A stretch of DNA of 5,367 nucleotides, from assembly GCA_947499275.1 (NCBI GenBank), contig CANMNM010000105.1, positions 1-5,367 on the forward strand, in the 5' to 3' direction. Numbering within the stretch: position 1 is the first letter of the stretch; each line of letters starts with the position of its first letter. The notes below the pieces were generated by a model. That model did not search any database and was not told the DNA's origin. It saw only the letters and a list, made by a program, of their open reading frames with translations. Positions 1-5,367 of the stretch are shown one piece after another. This stretch comes from Actinomycetota bacterium. GTDB taxonomy: Bacteria > Actinomycetota > Actinomycetes > S36-B12. A program made the translations under genes and the position numbers.

Positions 1-777
1 AATAACACGGCGGCTGATCCCGTCATCGCGGTCCGCGACGGTGAACTAGAAATAGTCGGAACGATCCCCGGTAGGTGGAGCAGTCAGGCGCGTGTTCTCA
101 GGGAAGTTATTCCCCTAGAGTTAGAGCAGGTGCGTGATGGAAGCGCAATTGTGCAAGATGAAGGCAGTCAATTAGTCGCTCAGGCGTTCCTACTCGCCCA
201 GCCAACCGGTCCGGAAAGTTCCTGGCTTGACATGTGTGCCGGACCCGGCGGCAAGGCCGCCTTGATCAGCGACGCTGTCCCAGAAGGTGTTGAGTTCATT
301 GCCGTCGATCTCCATCAACACCGAGTGGATCTCATGCAGAAAATTGTGGGTGCATCGGCCCAATTGCTCACGGGTGACGCGCGTGAGCGCCCCTGGGGTA
401 ATCGATTTTTCGATCGGGTACTTCTTGATGCCCCGTGCTCTGGATTGGGTGCGTTGCGTCGCAGGCCGGAGGCCCGCTGGCGCAAAACGAAAAAGGAAAC
501 ATTGGCGCTTACTGAGTTGCAAGAGGAACTGTTGCTTGCGGCGATTGACTCCACTCGCATCGGTGGAGTTATTGTCTACGTAACCTGCTCGCCCTACATC
601 GAGGAAACGTGGGCCGTCGTTGACAGTGTGTTGCAGTCCCGAACCGACGTTCAACAAGAAGATGCTCGAAGCCTTTTTCCCGGAGTGAGCGACCTCGGTA
701 TCGGACCGAATGTTCAGCTGTGGCCACATATACACGGCACTGATGCCATGTTCTTCGCGCTCTTACGCCGGGTCTAG
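1..777 (+). CDS. rsmB: 16S rRNA (cytosine-C5) methyltransferase RsmB, C-terminal part (5' end cut by window)
   Basis: The frame is open from base 1 to the TAG at 775-777, giving 258 residues without a start; the GTG at 130 is internal. RsmB (Fmu/Sun) methylates a cytosine of 16S rRNA (C967 in E. coli) using S-adenosylmethionine, in the cytoplasm. The visible part is the Rossmann-type methyltransferase domain. It shows the RsmB-typical VQDEGSQLV (about residues 51-59), the SAM-binding motif DMCAGPGGK (77-85), motif IV DAPCSG with Cys146, and motif VI VTCSP with Cys196. In this family the motif VI Cys is the nucleophile and the motif IV Cys helps product release, so both key residues are present. 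The N-terminal NusB-like RNA-binding domain would lie to the left of the window. rpe follows after 17 bases, the same neighbour as fmu in Mycobacterium tuberculosis. RsmF-type paralogues are less likely, given the VQDEGSQ motif and the context. Confidence 0.93.
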   Translation, partial: NNTAADPVIAVRDGELEIVGTIPGRWSSQARVLREVIPLELEQVRDGSAIVQDEGSQLVAQAFLLAQPTGPESSWLDMCAGPGGKAALISDAVPEGVEFIAVDLHQHRVDLMQKIVGASAQLLTGDARERPWGNRFFDRVLLDAPCSGLGALRRRPEARWRKTKKETLALTELQEELLLAAIDSTRIGGVIVYVTCSPYIEETWAVVDSVLQSRTDVQQEDARSLFPGVSDLGIGPNVQLWPHIHGTDAMFFALLRRV

Positions 778-788
778 AACGCGGGGGA

Positions 789-794
789 TAGTCT
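789..794 (+). promoter_or_regulatory. Possible -10 element (TAGTCT) ahead of rpe, next to a G-rich RBS
   Basis: TAGTCT fits the actinobacterial -10 consensus TANNNT and ends exactly 6 bases before the ATG at 801, the spacing expected for a leaderless transcript starting on that ATG. No convincing -35 is seen. The bases GGGGGA at 783-788 could instead act as a ribosome binding site for the GTG at 795 (6-base spacing) or, less well, for the ATG at 801. Both readings are inference from short matches. Confidence 0.3.
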
Positions 795-1442
795 GTGAGC
801 ATGCTGATTTCACCAAGTGTGCTTAATAGCAATCTGGGGCGGTTGAGTGAGGAAATCTCCAAGGTGGAGAGTGTGGCTGATCTCATTCATCTTGATGTCA
901 TGGACAATCACTTTGTACCCAATCTGACATTTGGGTTACCGGTAGTTGCCAGCGTTATTGCACAGACCTCGTTGCGAGCAGACGTACACCTGATGATCGA
1001 CGATCCTGATCGCTGGGCCCCCGCTTATGGGGAAGCAGGTGCGTATTCGGTGACTTTTCACATTGAAGCGGCAAGAGATCCCCGCACTTTGTGCAACAAC
1101 ATTCGTTCCACGGGTGCAAGGGTTGCAGCCGCTCTAAAGCCGCAAACCACCCTCGAATCGCTGGACGGGGTCCTCGAATACCTTGACATGATCTTGATCA
1201 TGACGGTAGAACCTGGTTTTGGCGGCCAAGCCTTCATGAGTGACATGATGCCAAAAGTTGCTCGAGCGCGCGAAATAGGTGGAGCTGATATTTGGATTGA
1301 AGTCGATGGTGGGGTTTCTCCCGGAACCATCATCGAATGCAAAGAGGCCGGCGCAAATGTCTTCGTTGCTGGCTCATGTGTTTATTCCAACCCCGACCCG
1401 GCTCAGGCTGTTCGTGATCTCAAGGCGCTGGTGGAAAATTAG
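795..1442 (+). CDS. rpe: Ribulose-phosphate 3-epimerase
   Basis: Interconverts D-ribulose 5-phosphate and D-xylulose 5-phosphate in the pentose phosphate pathway; a cytoplasmic TIM-barrel metalloenzyme. The 215 residues match the usual 210-230. Family signatures in order: SPSVL (6-10), HLDVMDNHFVP (32-42) with metal ligand His32 and catalytic/metal Asp34, DVHLM (63-67) with metal ligand His65, the flexible loop EPGFGGQ (139-145), DGGV (171-174) with catalytic Asp171, and the phosphate-binding GS at 193-194. Asn38 replaces the common Gly of DVMDG, as in other actinobacterial Rpe. The GTG at 795 has a G-rich RBS, but the in-frame ATG at 801 (protein beginning MLISPSVL) fits the family N-terminus at least as well and would be two codons shorter. 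The stop TAG abuts the ribD start. Its substrate ribulose 5-phosphate is also the riboflavin C4 precursor, which suits the operon. Confidence 0.97.
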   Translation: MSMLISPSVLNSNLGRLSEEISKVESVADLIHLDVMDNHFVPNLTFGLPVVASVIAQTSLRADVHLMIDDPDRWAPAYGEAGAYSVTFHIEAARDPRTLCNNIRSTGARVAAALKPQTTLESLDGVLEYLDMILIMTVEPGFGGQAFMSDMMPKVARAREIGGADIWIEVDGGVSPGTIIECKEAGANVFVAGSCVYSNPDPAQAVRDLKALVEN

Positions 1443-2420
1443 GTGAGCATCGATACACAGTTCATGATGCAGGCTATCGAGCTTGCCGAACTTGGACCGT
1501 ATTCAACAAATCCGCGAGTTGGTGCAGTGTGCGTGAGTAACGGAGTTGTGGTGGGAACGGGCTACCACCACGGAGCGGGAACCGCCCATGCTGAAGTGGA
1601 AGCACTTGCTGTTGCCGGTGTCAAGGCAGTCAACGCAGACCTTTACGTTTCCCTTGAACCATGTTCTCACTTTGGCCGGACCCCTCCATGCACCCAAGCA
1701 ATCATTGAGGCGGGGATACGCCGGGTTTTTTACGCCCAGCCCGACCCAAGTGCTGAGGCTGGTGGGGGAGCTGAGGTATTGAAAGCAGCAGGGTGTGAAG
1801 TCTACGGAGAAATTGAAGCGGAGCGTTCGAATTTGGTGAACAGGGAGTGGAATCACCGAATGAGAACTGGCGTTCCCTTTGTCACCTGGAAGTTTGCGCA
1901 AAGCCTCGATGGACGTGTTGCGGCCAAATCGGGAGTTCGCACAGCCATTAGTGGAATGCAATCGCAGGTTTTCACTCATGAATTGCGATCGCGGGTAGGT
2001 GCGATTTTGGTTGGAACTCAAACCTTCATAGTCGATCAGCCGAGTCTGAACGCACGGGAAATTGATGGTTCATTAAGAGTTTCCCAGCCATTGCGAGTGG
2101 TGATGGGAATGCGTGATGTTGCTCCAGCAGAGTTTTTGCATTTGGCAACCCATGACCCCAAGGTCGCGCTTCTTGCGTTAGCAGATTTGGGAATCAACCA
2201 CGTCTTGTTGGAGGGAGGCCCGACTTTAGCTGCGGCTTTTATTCGAGCAGATTGCATCGATCAAGTGATCAGCATCACTGCTCCGGTAACCCTGGGTGCA
2301 GGGCCCAGATCCTTAACCACCGATTCACCACTTATGAGTCGAATAAAGATCACCTCGACGTTCAATTTGGGCTCGGACCTCGTCCACATCGGCGAACTCG
2401 AATCAGCGGTAGGATTGTAA
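1443..2420 (+). CDS. ribD: Bifunctional riboflavin biosynthesis protein RibD (pyrimidine deaminase / uracil reductase)
   Basis: Catalyses two successive steps after GTP cyclohydrolase II: zinc-dependent deamination of diaminohydroxyphosphoribosylaminopyrimidine, then NADPH-dependent reduction of the ribosyl side chain. The 325 residues are slightly short of the usual 330-380 but carry both domains. Deaminase domain, about 1-145: NPRVGAV (23-29), HAE (49-51) with zinc ligand His49 and catalytic Glu51, and the zinc cysteines Cys74 and Cys83 in EPCSHFGRTPPC. Reductase domain, about 146-325: VTWKFAQSLDGR (147-158), GTQTFIVDQPSLNAR (191-205), and LLEGGPTL (255-262). Two positions differ from the common pattern: DQP replaces DDP at 198-200, and the usual DPNPxVxGxG reads DPSAEAGGG (101-109). 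The GTG start directly follows the rpe TAG with no gap, and GGTGGA at 1430-1435 inside rpe can serve as RBS, suggesting translational coupling. Confidence 0.96.
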   Translation: MSIDTQFMMQAIELAELGPYSTNPRVGAVCVSNGVVVGTGYHHGAGTAHAEVEALAVAGVKAVNADLYVSLEPCSHFGRTPPCTQAIIEAGIRRVFYAQPDPSAEAGGGAEVLKAAGCEVYGEIEAERSNLVNREWNHRMRTGVPFVTWKFAQSLDGRVAAKSGVRTAISGMQSQVFTHELRSRVGAILVGTQTFIVDQPSLNAREIDGSLRVSQPLRVVMGMRDVAPAEFLHLATHDPKVALLALADLGINHVLLEGGPTLAAAFIRADCIDQVISITAPVTLGAGPRSLTTDSPLMSRIKITSTFNLGSDLVHIGELESAVGL

Positions 2421-2422
2421 TT

Positions 2423-3046
2423 ATGTTCACCGGCATAGTTGAAACAACCGGCTCTGTCCTTGCTATTAGCCCCGGTTCGGATTCTTCGCGGATAACCTTT
2501 GCCGCGCCGGGTGTGTTGTCCGATGCACACATCGGAGCATCCATCGCCGTTGATGGAGTATGTCTGACCGTCACCCAATTTGACGAGGACAGTTTTACCG
2601 CAGACCTGATGCAAGAAACTCTCAAGCGCAGTGCCCTTGGTGCATTGAATCTGGGTGACCCGGTGAATATTGAGCGAGCTATGCCCCTTTCGGGGCGCCT
2701 TGGTGGTCATATTGTTCAAGGCCACGTTGATGCAGTTGCCACTGTTCGATCGATTGAACCGAGAGAAGATTGGACTCTAATCACATTTGAATTGCCGCAG
2801 GACATTGCGCGGTACGTAGTTGAAAAAGGCTCAATTACCGTGAGTGGGGTATCACTGACGGTGGTCAAAGTTAGTGAACCTGTCGAAACGCAGCCGTGGT
2901 TTAGCGTTTCACTCATTCCAACGACATTAAAAGACACTACCTTGGGGAAAATCAGCGTGGGAAGTGAAGTCAATCTTGAAGTTGATGCGCTGGCCAAATA
3001 TGTTGAACGAATCCTTGCCTTCGCCCCAGTACAGGAGAATCTATGA
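2423..3046 (+). CDS. ribE: Riboflavin synthase, alpha chain
   Basis: Dismutates two 6,7-dimethyl-8-ribityllumazine molecules into riboflavin and the pyrimidine precursor; a cytoplasmic trimer. The 207 residues equal the family's usual length. It consists of two similar lumazine-binding barrels: the first opens with the hallmark MFTGIVE (1-7) and has VDGVCLTV (43-50) with Cys47; the second starts around GHIVQGHVD (95-103) with His101 and has KGSITVSGVSLTVV (135-148) with Ser144. The link ETLKRSALG (65-73), NIERAMPLSGRLGG (82-95) and the C-terminal NLEVDALAKYVER (184-196) are also typical. The start at 2423 is fixed by MFTGIVE; the frame stays open upstream to an ATG at 2252, but those 57 codons overlap ribD and do not resemble the family. 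An AGGA at 2411-2414 lies 8 bases before the start. It begins 2 bases after the ribD stop and overlaps ribH by 4 bases (ATGA). Called ribC in E. coli nomenclature. Confidence 0.97.
   Translation: MFTGIVETTGSVLAISPGSDSSRITFAAPGVLSDAHIGASIAVDGVCLTVTQFDEDSFTADLMQETLKRSALGALNLGDPVNIERAMPLSGRLGGHIVQGHVDAVATVRSIEPREDWTLITFELPQDIARYVVEKGSITVSGVSLTVVKVSEPVETQPWFSVSLIPTTLKDTTLGKISVGSEVNLEVDALAKYVERILAFAPVQENL
3033..3037 (+). promoter_or_regulatory. Ribosome binding site of ribH
   Basis: AGGAG lies inside the last codons of ribE, 5 bases before the ribH ATG at 3043. It is the clearest Shine-Dalgarno sequence of the riboflavin block and supports this ATG as the ribH start, in the ATGA stop-start overlap with ribE. 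Confidence 0.75.
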
Positions 3047-3549
3047 GTGGAGCAAATGCCCCAAAGCTGGAATTAGATGGACGAGGGCTTCGAGTCGGAA
3101 TCATTGCAGCCCAATGGCATGAAGTCATAATGAATGGGTTGATCCAGGGAGCAATACGCACCTGCGAGCGGACCGGAGCATCACATGAACTGATTCGCGT
3201 CCCCGGTGCATTTGAGTTGCCCCTAGGCGCGCAGCTAGCTGCCAGGAGTGACAAATTTGATGCACTGGTCGCATTGGGTGTAGTCATTCGAGGAGGCACA
3301 CCCCACTTTGATTTCGTATGTGATGGCGCAACCCAGGGGCTCGCTCGCGTTGCTCTGGACACACACACCCCAATTGGGTTTGGACTGTTGACCGTCGACA
3401 ATGAAGAGCAAGCTCTTGATCGCGCCGGTCTCGCCGATTCGAGCGAGGACAAGGGCGCTGAAGCCGCGGAAGCTGCACTCGCCATGGCACTGCTCGCACA
3501 AGGTACTTTTGGACTAGCGGGAAGAGGAATACCAACCGGGTTTCGCTAG
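3043..3549 (+). CDS. ribH: 6,7-dimethyl-8-ribityllumazine synthase
   Basis: Condenses the RibD-derived (dephosphorylated) ribitylaminouracil with 3,4-dihydroxy-2-butanone 4-phosphate to form the lumazine used by RibE. Family members assemble into pentamers or 60-mer capsids in the cytoplasm. The 168 residues are in the family range. Visible motifs: VGIIAAQWHE (18-27) with the aromatic Trp25 in the substrate-stacking position, VPGAFELP (53-60), ALGVVIRGGTPHFDFVCDGA (77-96) with catalytic His88, FGLLTVDNEEQALDRAG (113-129) with the phosphate-binding Arg127, and DKGAEAAEAAL (136-146). RGGT is seen in E. coli RibH where many Gram-positives have RGET. About 17 residues after the conserved helix form a low-complexity tail rich in Gly and Ala. 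The start overlaps the ribE stop by 4 bases, so translation is probably coupled. The stop lies 9 bases before hisE. Confidence 0.97.
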   Translation: MSGANAPKLELDGRGLRVGIIAAQWHEVIMNGLIQGAIRTCERTGASHELIRVPGAFELPLGAQLAARSDKFDALVALGVVIRGGTPHFDFVCDGATQGLARVALDTHTPIGFGLLTVDNEEQALDRAGLADSSEDKGAEAAEAALAMALLAQGTFGLAGRGIPTGFR

Positions 3550-3552
3550 GCT
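3547..3552 (+). promoter_or_regulatory. Possible -10 element (TAGGCT) for a leaderless hisE transcript
   Basis: TAGGCT matches TANNNT, overlaps the ribH stop codon, and ends exactly 6 bases before the hisE GTG at 3559, as expected if transcription began on the start codon. The AAGG at 3555-3558 touches the GTG and is too close to be a normal Shine-Dalgarno; the AGG at 3548-3550 is a weak alternative. No good -35 is visible. This would separate a histidine sub-operon from the riboflavin genes, but it is only inferred. Confidence 0.33.
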
Positions 3553-3558
3553 GTAAGG

Positions 3559-3840
3559 GTGACGTCAACGCAACCGGGAAAATCTTTTGAGGAACTCTAT
3601 ATTGAGTTATCCGATAAAATAGCTGCTGGTGACACCGAGTCCGGATCAGTTCGCCTTTTCCAAGCTGGTACCCACGCTATCGGAAAAAAAATCGTGGAAG
3701 AGGCTGCAGAAGTTTGGATGGCTGCCGAGTATCAAGGAAAAGAAGCGCTCGCGCTAGAGATTTCCCAGTTGATCTATCACATTCAATTGCTGATGCATAC
3801 ACATGAATTGAGCATGGATGACGTCTACAAGAATTTATAG
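3559..3840 (+). CDS. hisE: Phosphoribosyl-ATP pyrophosphatase
   Basis: Second step of histidine biosynthesis: hydrolyses phosphoribosyl-ATP to phosphoribosyl-AMP and pyrophosphate; a small all-helical MazG-like, Mg-dependent cytoplasmic enzyme. The 93 residues match stand-alone HisE, with no fused HisI cyclohydrolase domain. Visible features: SFEELY (9-14), AIGKKIVEEAAEVWMAAEY (40-58) with the metal-binding EE-AAE acids (Glu47, Glu48, Glu51), EISQLIYH (67-74) and the C-terminal LSMDDVYKNL (84-93). Gln70 replaces the Asp of the more common EISDL, as in mycobacterial HisE. The GTG start gives a short family-like N-terminus; it has no well-spaced Shine-Dalgarno. It sits directly before hisG, the hisE-hisG pairing known from Mycobacterium, where the rest of the his genes lie elsewhere. 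Confidence 0.96.
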   Translation: MTSTQPGKSFEELYIELSDKIAAGDTESGSVRLFQAGTHAIGKKIVEEAAEVWMAAEYQGKEALALEISQLIYHIQLLMHTHELSMDDVYKNL

Positions 3841-3853
3841 CGATTACGTTAAT

Positions 3854-3861
3854 GGAAAGGA
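3854..3861 (+). promoter_or_regulatory. Ribosome binding site of hisG
   Basis: GGAAAGGA lies in the 27-base hisE-hisG gap and ends 6 bases before the ATG at 3868, good Shine-Dalgarno spacing that fixes the hisG start. An out-of-frame ATG at 3852 overlaps it. Confidence 0.7.
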
Positions 3862-3867
3862 TCGGCC

Positions 3868-4713
3868 ATGCTGCGCATCGCACTTCCCAACAAAGGTCAA
3901 TTAGCGCTGCCTGCCGCGGCACTGCTTAACGAAGCAGGGTATTTAGTTTCGACCAATCCGAGGGCGCTTGTCGTGACGGATGTGGCTAATGACGTTGAGT
4001 TCTTTTTCCTTCGCCCAAAAGATGTCGCTGTGTATGTTGGTGCGGGAAAAATTGACCTCGGGATAACTGGACGTGACATGCTGCTGGACAGTGGGGCACC
4101 AGCTGTTGAAATCATGCAGCTTGGGTTCGCCCCATCCACTTTTCGAGTCGCTGTACCCAGTGGAACCGTTAATACACTCGCAGAACTCAATGGCAAAAGA
4201 ATTGCGACATCTTATGAAGGTCTGTTGAAATCCTGGTTGGCAACTCAATCGATTCAGGCCCACATCGTCCGCTTGGATGGAGCCGTTGAAAACGCAGTCG
4301 CGCTGGGAGTGGCTGATGCCGTTGCAGACGTCGTCGCAACGGGAGCAACTTTGCGCGCTGCCGGTCTTGAAGTTATCGGGGATCCGATTTTGGAGTCCGA
4401 AGCAATTCTGATTCGCCCAGCGAACTCTGAGAAAACCCAGGTTCAGGACACGTTTGAGCGCAGGTTACATAGTGTGAATGTTGCGCGATCCTACGTGTTA
4501 GTTGACTACGACATTCCTAATGATCGCTTATCGCAAGCATGTGAGATCACGCCCGGGATTGAATCACCCACAGTGTCCTCGTTGCAAGATCCCAAATGGT
4601 CGGCAGTTCGTTCCATGGTTCTCAGCGCTGACGTTCATCAAATAATGGATGAACTTTACGCTCTAGGTGCAAAGGGAATCCTCGTAACCAATATTCATGC
4701 ATGCCGGCTTTAG
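3868..4713 (+). CDS. hisG: ATP phosphoribosyltransferase, long (self-regulated) form
   Basis: First and committed step of histidine synthesis: joins ATP and PRPP to phosphoribosyl-ATP. At 281 residues this is the long HisG with its own C-terminal regulatory domain, so it should not need HisZ; long HisG proteins are hexameric and inhibited by histidine. Two-lobed catalytic part, about 1-205: LRIALPNKGQL (2-12), DVEFFFLRPKDVAVYVG (42-58), DLGITGRDMLLDSG (63-76), GKRIATSY (109-116), LDGAVENAV (136-144), and the PRPP-binding loop DVVATGATL (154-162). Regulatory ACT-like domain, about 206-281: GIESPTVSSL (230-239), AVRSMV (246-251), IMDELYALGAKGILVT (259-274) and the terminal IHACRL (276-281). The protein looks complete. 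Glu117 stands where many actinobacterial relatives have Pro (ATSYP). The TAG stop shares bases with the stop of the convergent transporter gene, and no terminator hairpin follows. Confidence 0.97.
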   Translation: MLRIALPNKGQLALPAAALLNEAGYLVSTNPRALVVTDVANDVEFFFLRPKDVAVYVGAGKIDLGITGRDMLLDSGAPAVEIMQLGFAPSTFRVAVPSGTVNTLAELNGKRIATSYEGLLKSWLATQSIQAHIVRLDGAVENAVALGVADAVADVVATGATLRAAGLEVIGDPILESEAILIRPANSEKTQVQDTFERRLHSVNVARSYVLVDYDIPNDRLSQACEITPGIESPTVSSLQDPKWSAVRSMVLSADVHQIMDELYALGAKGILVTNIHACRL

Positions 4714-5367
4714 TTGACGTATTCGCCACGGCGTAGGGGAATAACAGTCAATAATTGCAGAAGGGCCGCGCATCCTAAAAACGTGAAAACTAAGGACCAT
4801 GAATCAAAATAGTCGAGAAGAGTTCCAGCGATTAATGGTCCCGTAGCGGCAATCGTGTAGGTAATGAAAAACACCATTGCAGTGAGACGAGCGGCACTCG
4901 CTGAATCTTTGCTGTATTCGCTTAGCAGCCCTAGTGTCATGGCGAAGCTCCCGCTAAGTACAAAGCCGAAGATAAGAAGCACCAACCCTGGTGCTAAGTC
5001 AGGCAGCCAGGCGATGGAAAAGAGTGAGGTCGAAGCCAACCCAATAACAACAACAAATAAGGCTCTTCGATGTTTTATACGTACAGCCAAGCCAGCAAGA
5101 AGGAAGGCAGCTACAACTTGAGATATGGTGAATAGACCAAAGAGCCAACCGGCATTCTCTTGAGTCCACCCGCGTGCTTCATAAGAGGGCGCAATCCATG
5201 CAAGCGAACTGTAATAAATAATCGAGTTGCAAGTCATGTTCAAGGCGAGCGCCCATGCAATTTTATTTCGCCATGGCAATTCGCGAAGTCGAACAATGAC
5301 GGTGGGGCGATCATGTGCGGTCGATTTGCGCTCAACAAACAGCCAGAAAGCCAAGGCGATTAATGCT
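4710..5367 (-). CDS. MFS transporter, CynX/NimT-like, C-terminal half (5' end cut by window)
   Basis: Read on the minus strand, the frame is open from the right edge to the TAA at 4712-4710, giving 218 residues; the TTG at 5354 is internal. The visible part begins at the end of a membrane helix (ALIALAFWLFVERK, 1-14), has a hydrophilic loop of about 20 residues, then six hydrophobic segments at roughly 34-60, 73-97, 101-121, 125-149, 160-185 and 190-211. This is the pattern of the central loop plus TM7-12 of a 12-helix major facilitator. The basic turn RIKHRR between the second and third segments fits the loop between TM8 and TM9. WRNKIAW followed by a YYSSLAWIAP helix and the sequence EARGWTQENAGWLF recall the CynX/NimT (cyanate / 2-nitroimidazole) family. 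The substrate cannot be read from this, and family members are often uncharacterised. It is convergent with hisG and so probably regulated separately; its promoter is outside the window. Confidence 0.85.
   Translation of the reverse strand, partial: ALIALAFWLFVERKSTAHDRPTVIVRLRELPWRNKIAWALALNMTCNSIIYYSSLAWIAPSYEARGWTQENAGWLFGLFTISQVVAAFLLAGLAVRIKHRRALFVVVIGLASTSLFSIAWLPDLAPGLVLLIFGFVLSGSFAMTLGLLSEYSKDSASAARLTAMVFFITYTIAATGPLIAGTLLDYFDSWSLVFTFLGCAALLQLLTVIPLRRGEYVN

Noticed and set aside
190..735. 181-codon open frame on the minus strand opposite rsmB.
   Set aside because: The plus strand carries clear methyltransferase motifs here; the antisense translation has no recognisable motif or family-like composition.
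795..1450. Identical GTGAGCAT at the rpe (795) and ribD (1443) starts.
   Set aside because: Eight bases of identity at two start codons followed by the common Ser codon is easily chance; no wider repeat surrounds them.
1503..2021. 172-codon open frame on the minus strand opposite ribD.
   Set aside because: It is a shadow of ribD, with no motif, no RBS context and cysteine/serine-rich composition of random type.
2252..2422. 57-codon upstream extension of the ribE frame from an ATG at 2252.
   Set aside because: It overlaps the C-terminal coding part of ribD in another frame and has no family similarity; MFTGIVE at 2423 is the standard RibE N-terminus.
2970..3485. 171-codon minus-strand open frame opposite ribH, rich in Ala and Ser.
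   Set aside because: It arises from the reverse of ribH codons. The low-complexity composition and lack of motifs argue against a gene.
3852..3929. Possible 25-residue small ORF beginning at an ATG that overlaps the hisG RBS.
   Set aside because: It has no RBS of its own, lies out of frame over the hisG start, and its product resembles nothing known; leader-peptide features such as a His run are absent (only two scattered His).
4723..4735. Small inverted repeat CGCC-AC-GGCG just past hisG as a candidate terminator.
   Set aside because: The 4-base stem has a 2-base loop and no following T-run, so it is too weak, and it lies inside the transporter coding region.
5313..5363. Plus-strand peptide starting MCGRFAL, resembling the N-terminus of SRAP (YedK/HMCES) proteins, opposite the transporter gene.
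   Set aside because: The frame ends after 16 residues, and the opposite strand encodes a continuous transporter loop. A chance match of seven residues is the better explanation, although it would be worth reviewing if the sequence to the right showed a frameshift.

Overview
The window is a compact, nearly gap-free piece of a bacterial chromosome, very probably from an actinobacterium (Actinomycetota). G+C is roughly half by eye, which would suit a small-genome or freshwater lineage better than a high-GC soil actinomycete. The assignment rests on the gene order rsmB-rpe-ribD-ribE-ribH-hisE-hisG, on actinobacterial-looking motifs (DVMDN in Rpe, EISQL in HisE, long-form HisG), and on frequent GTG starts. 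The exact genus cannot be read from the sequence.

Layout: positions 1-777 hold the C-terminal catalytic part of the 16S rRNA cytosine-C5 methyltransferase RsmB, cut by the left edge. Ribulose-phosphate 3-epimerase (rpe, 795-1442) follows. Then come three riboflavin genes: ribD (1443-2420), ribE (2423-3046) and ribH (3043-3549). Next are the first two enzymes of histidine synthesis, hisE (3559-3840) and hisG (3868-4713). All seven lie on the plus strand with gaps of -4 to 27 bases, so they look like one transcription unit. A minus-strand MFS transporter of CynX/NimT type (4710-5367, start outside the window) converges on hisG, and the two stop codons overlap. No stretch over 30 bases is free of genes.

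How the genes fit together: Rpe handles ribulose 5-phosphate, which is also the precursor of the four-carbon unit used by RibH. RibD supplies the pyrimidine partner, RibH joins the two to lumazine, and RibE dismutates lumazine to riboflavin. HisG and HisE start histidine synthesis from PRPP and ATP, so the block draws on the pentose-phosphate pool. The gene for GTP cyclohydrolase II / dihydroxybutanone-phosphate synthase (ribBA), often found between ribE and ribH in actinobacteria, is absent; ribE and ribH overlap directly.

I found no phage, mobile element, CRISPR array, RNA gene, riboswitch or unknown system. The points most worth a second look are the missing ribBA, possible leaderless-type -10 elements placed exactly before several start codons, the overlapping convergent stops, and a changed residue in the RibD reductase motif.
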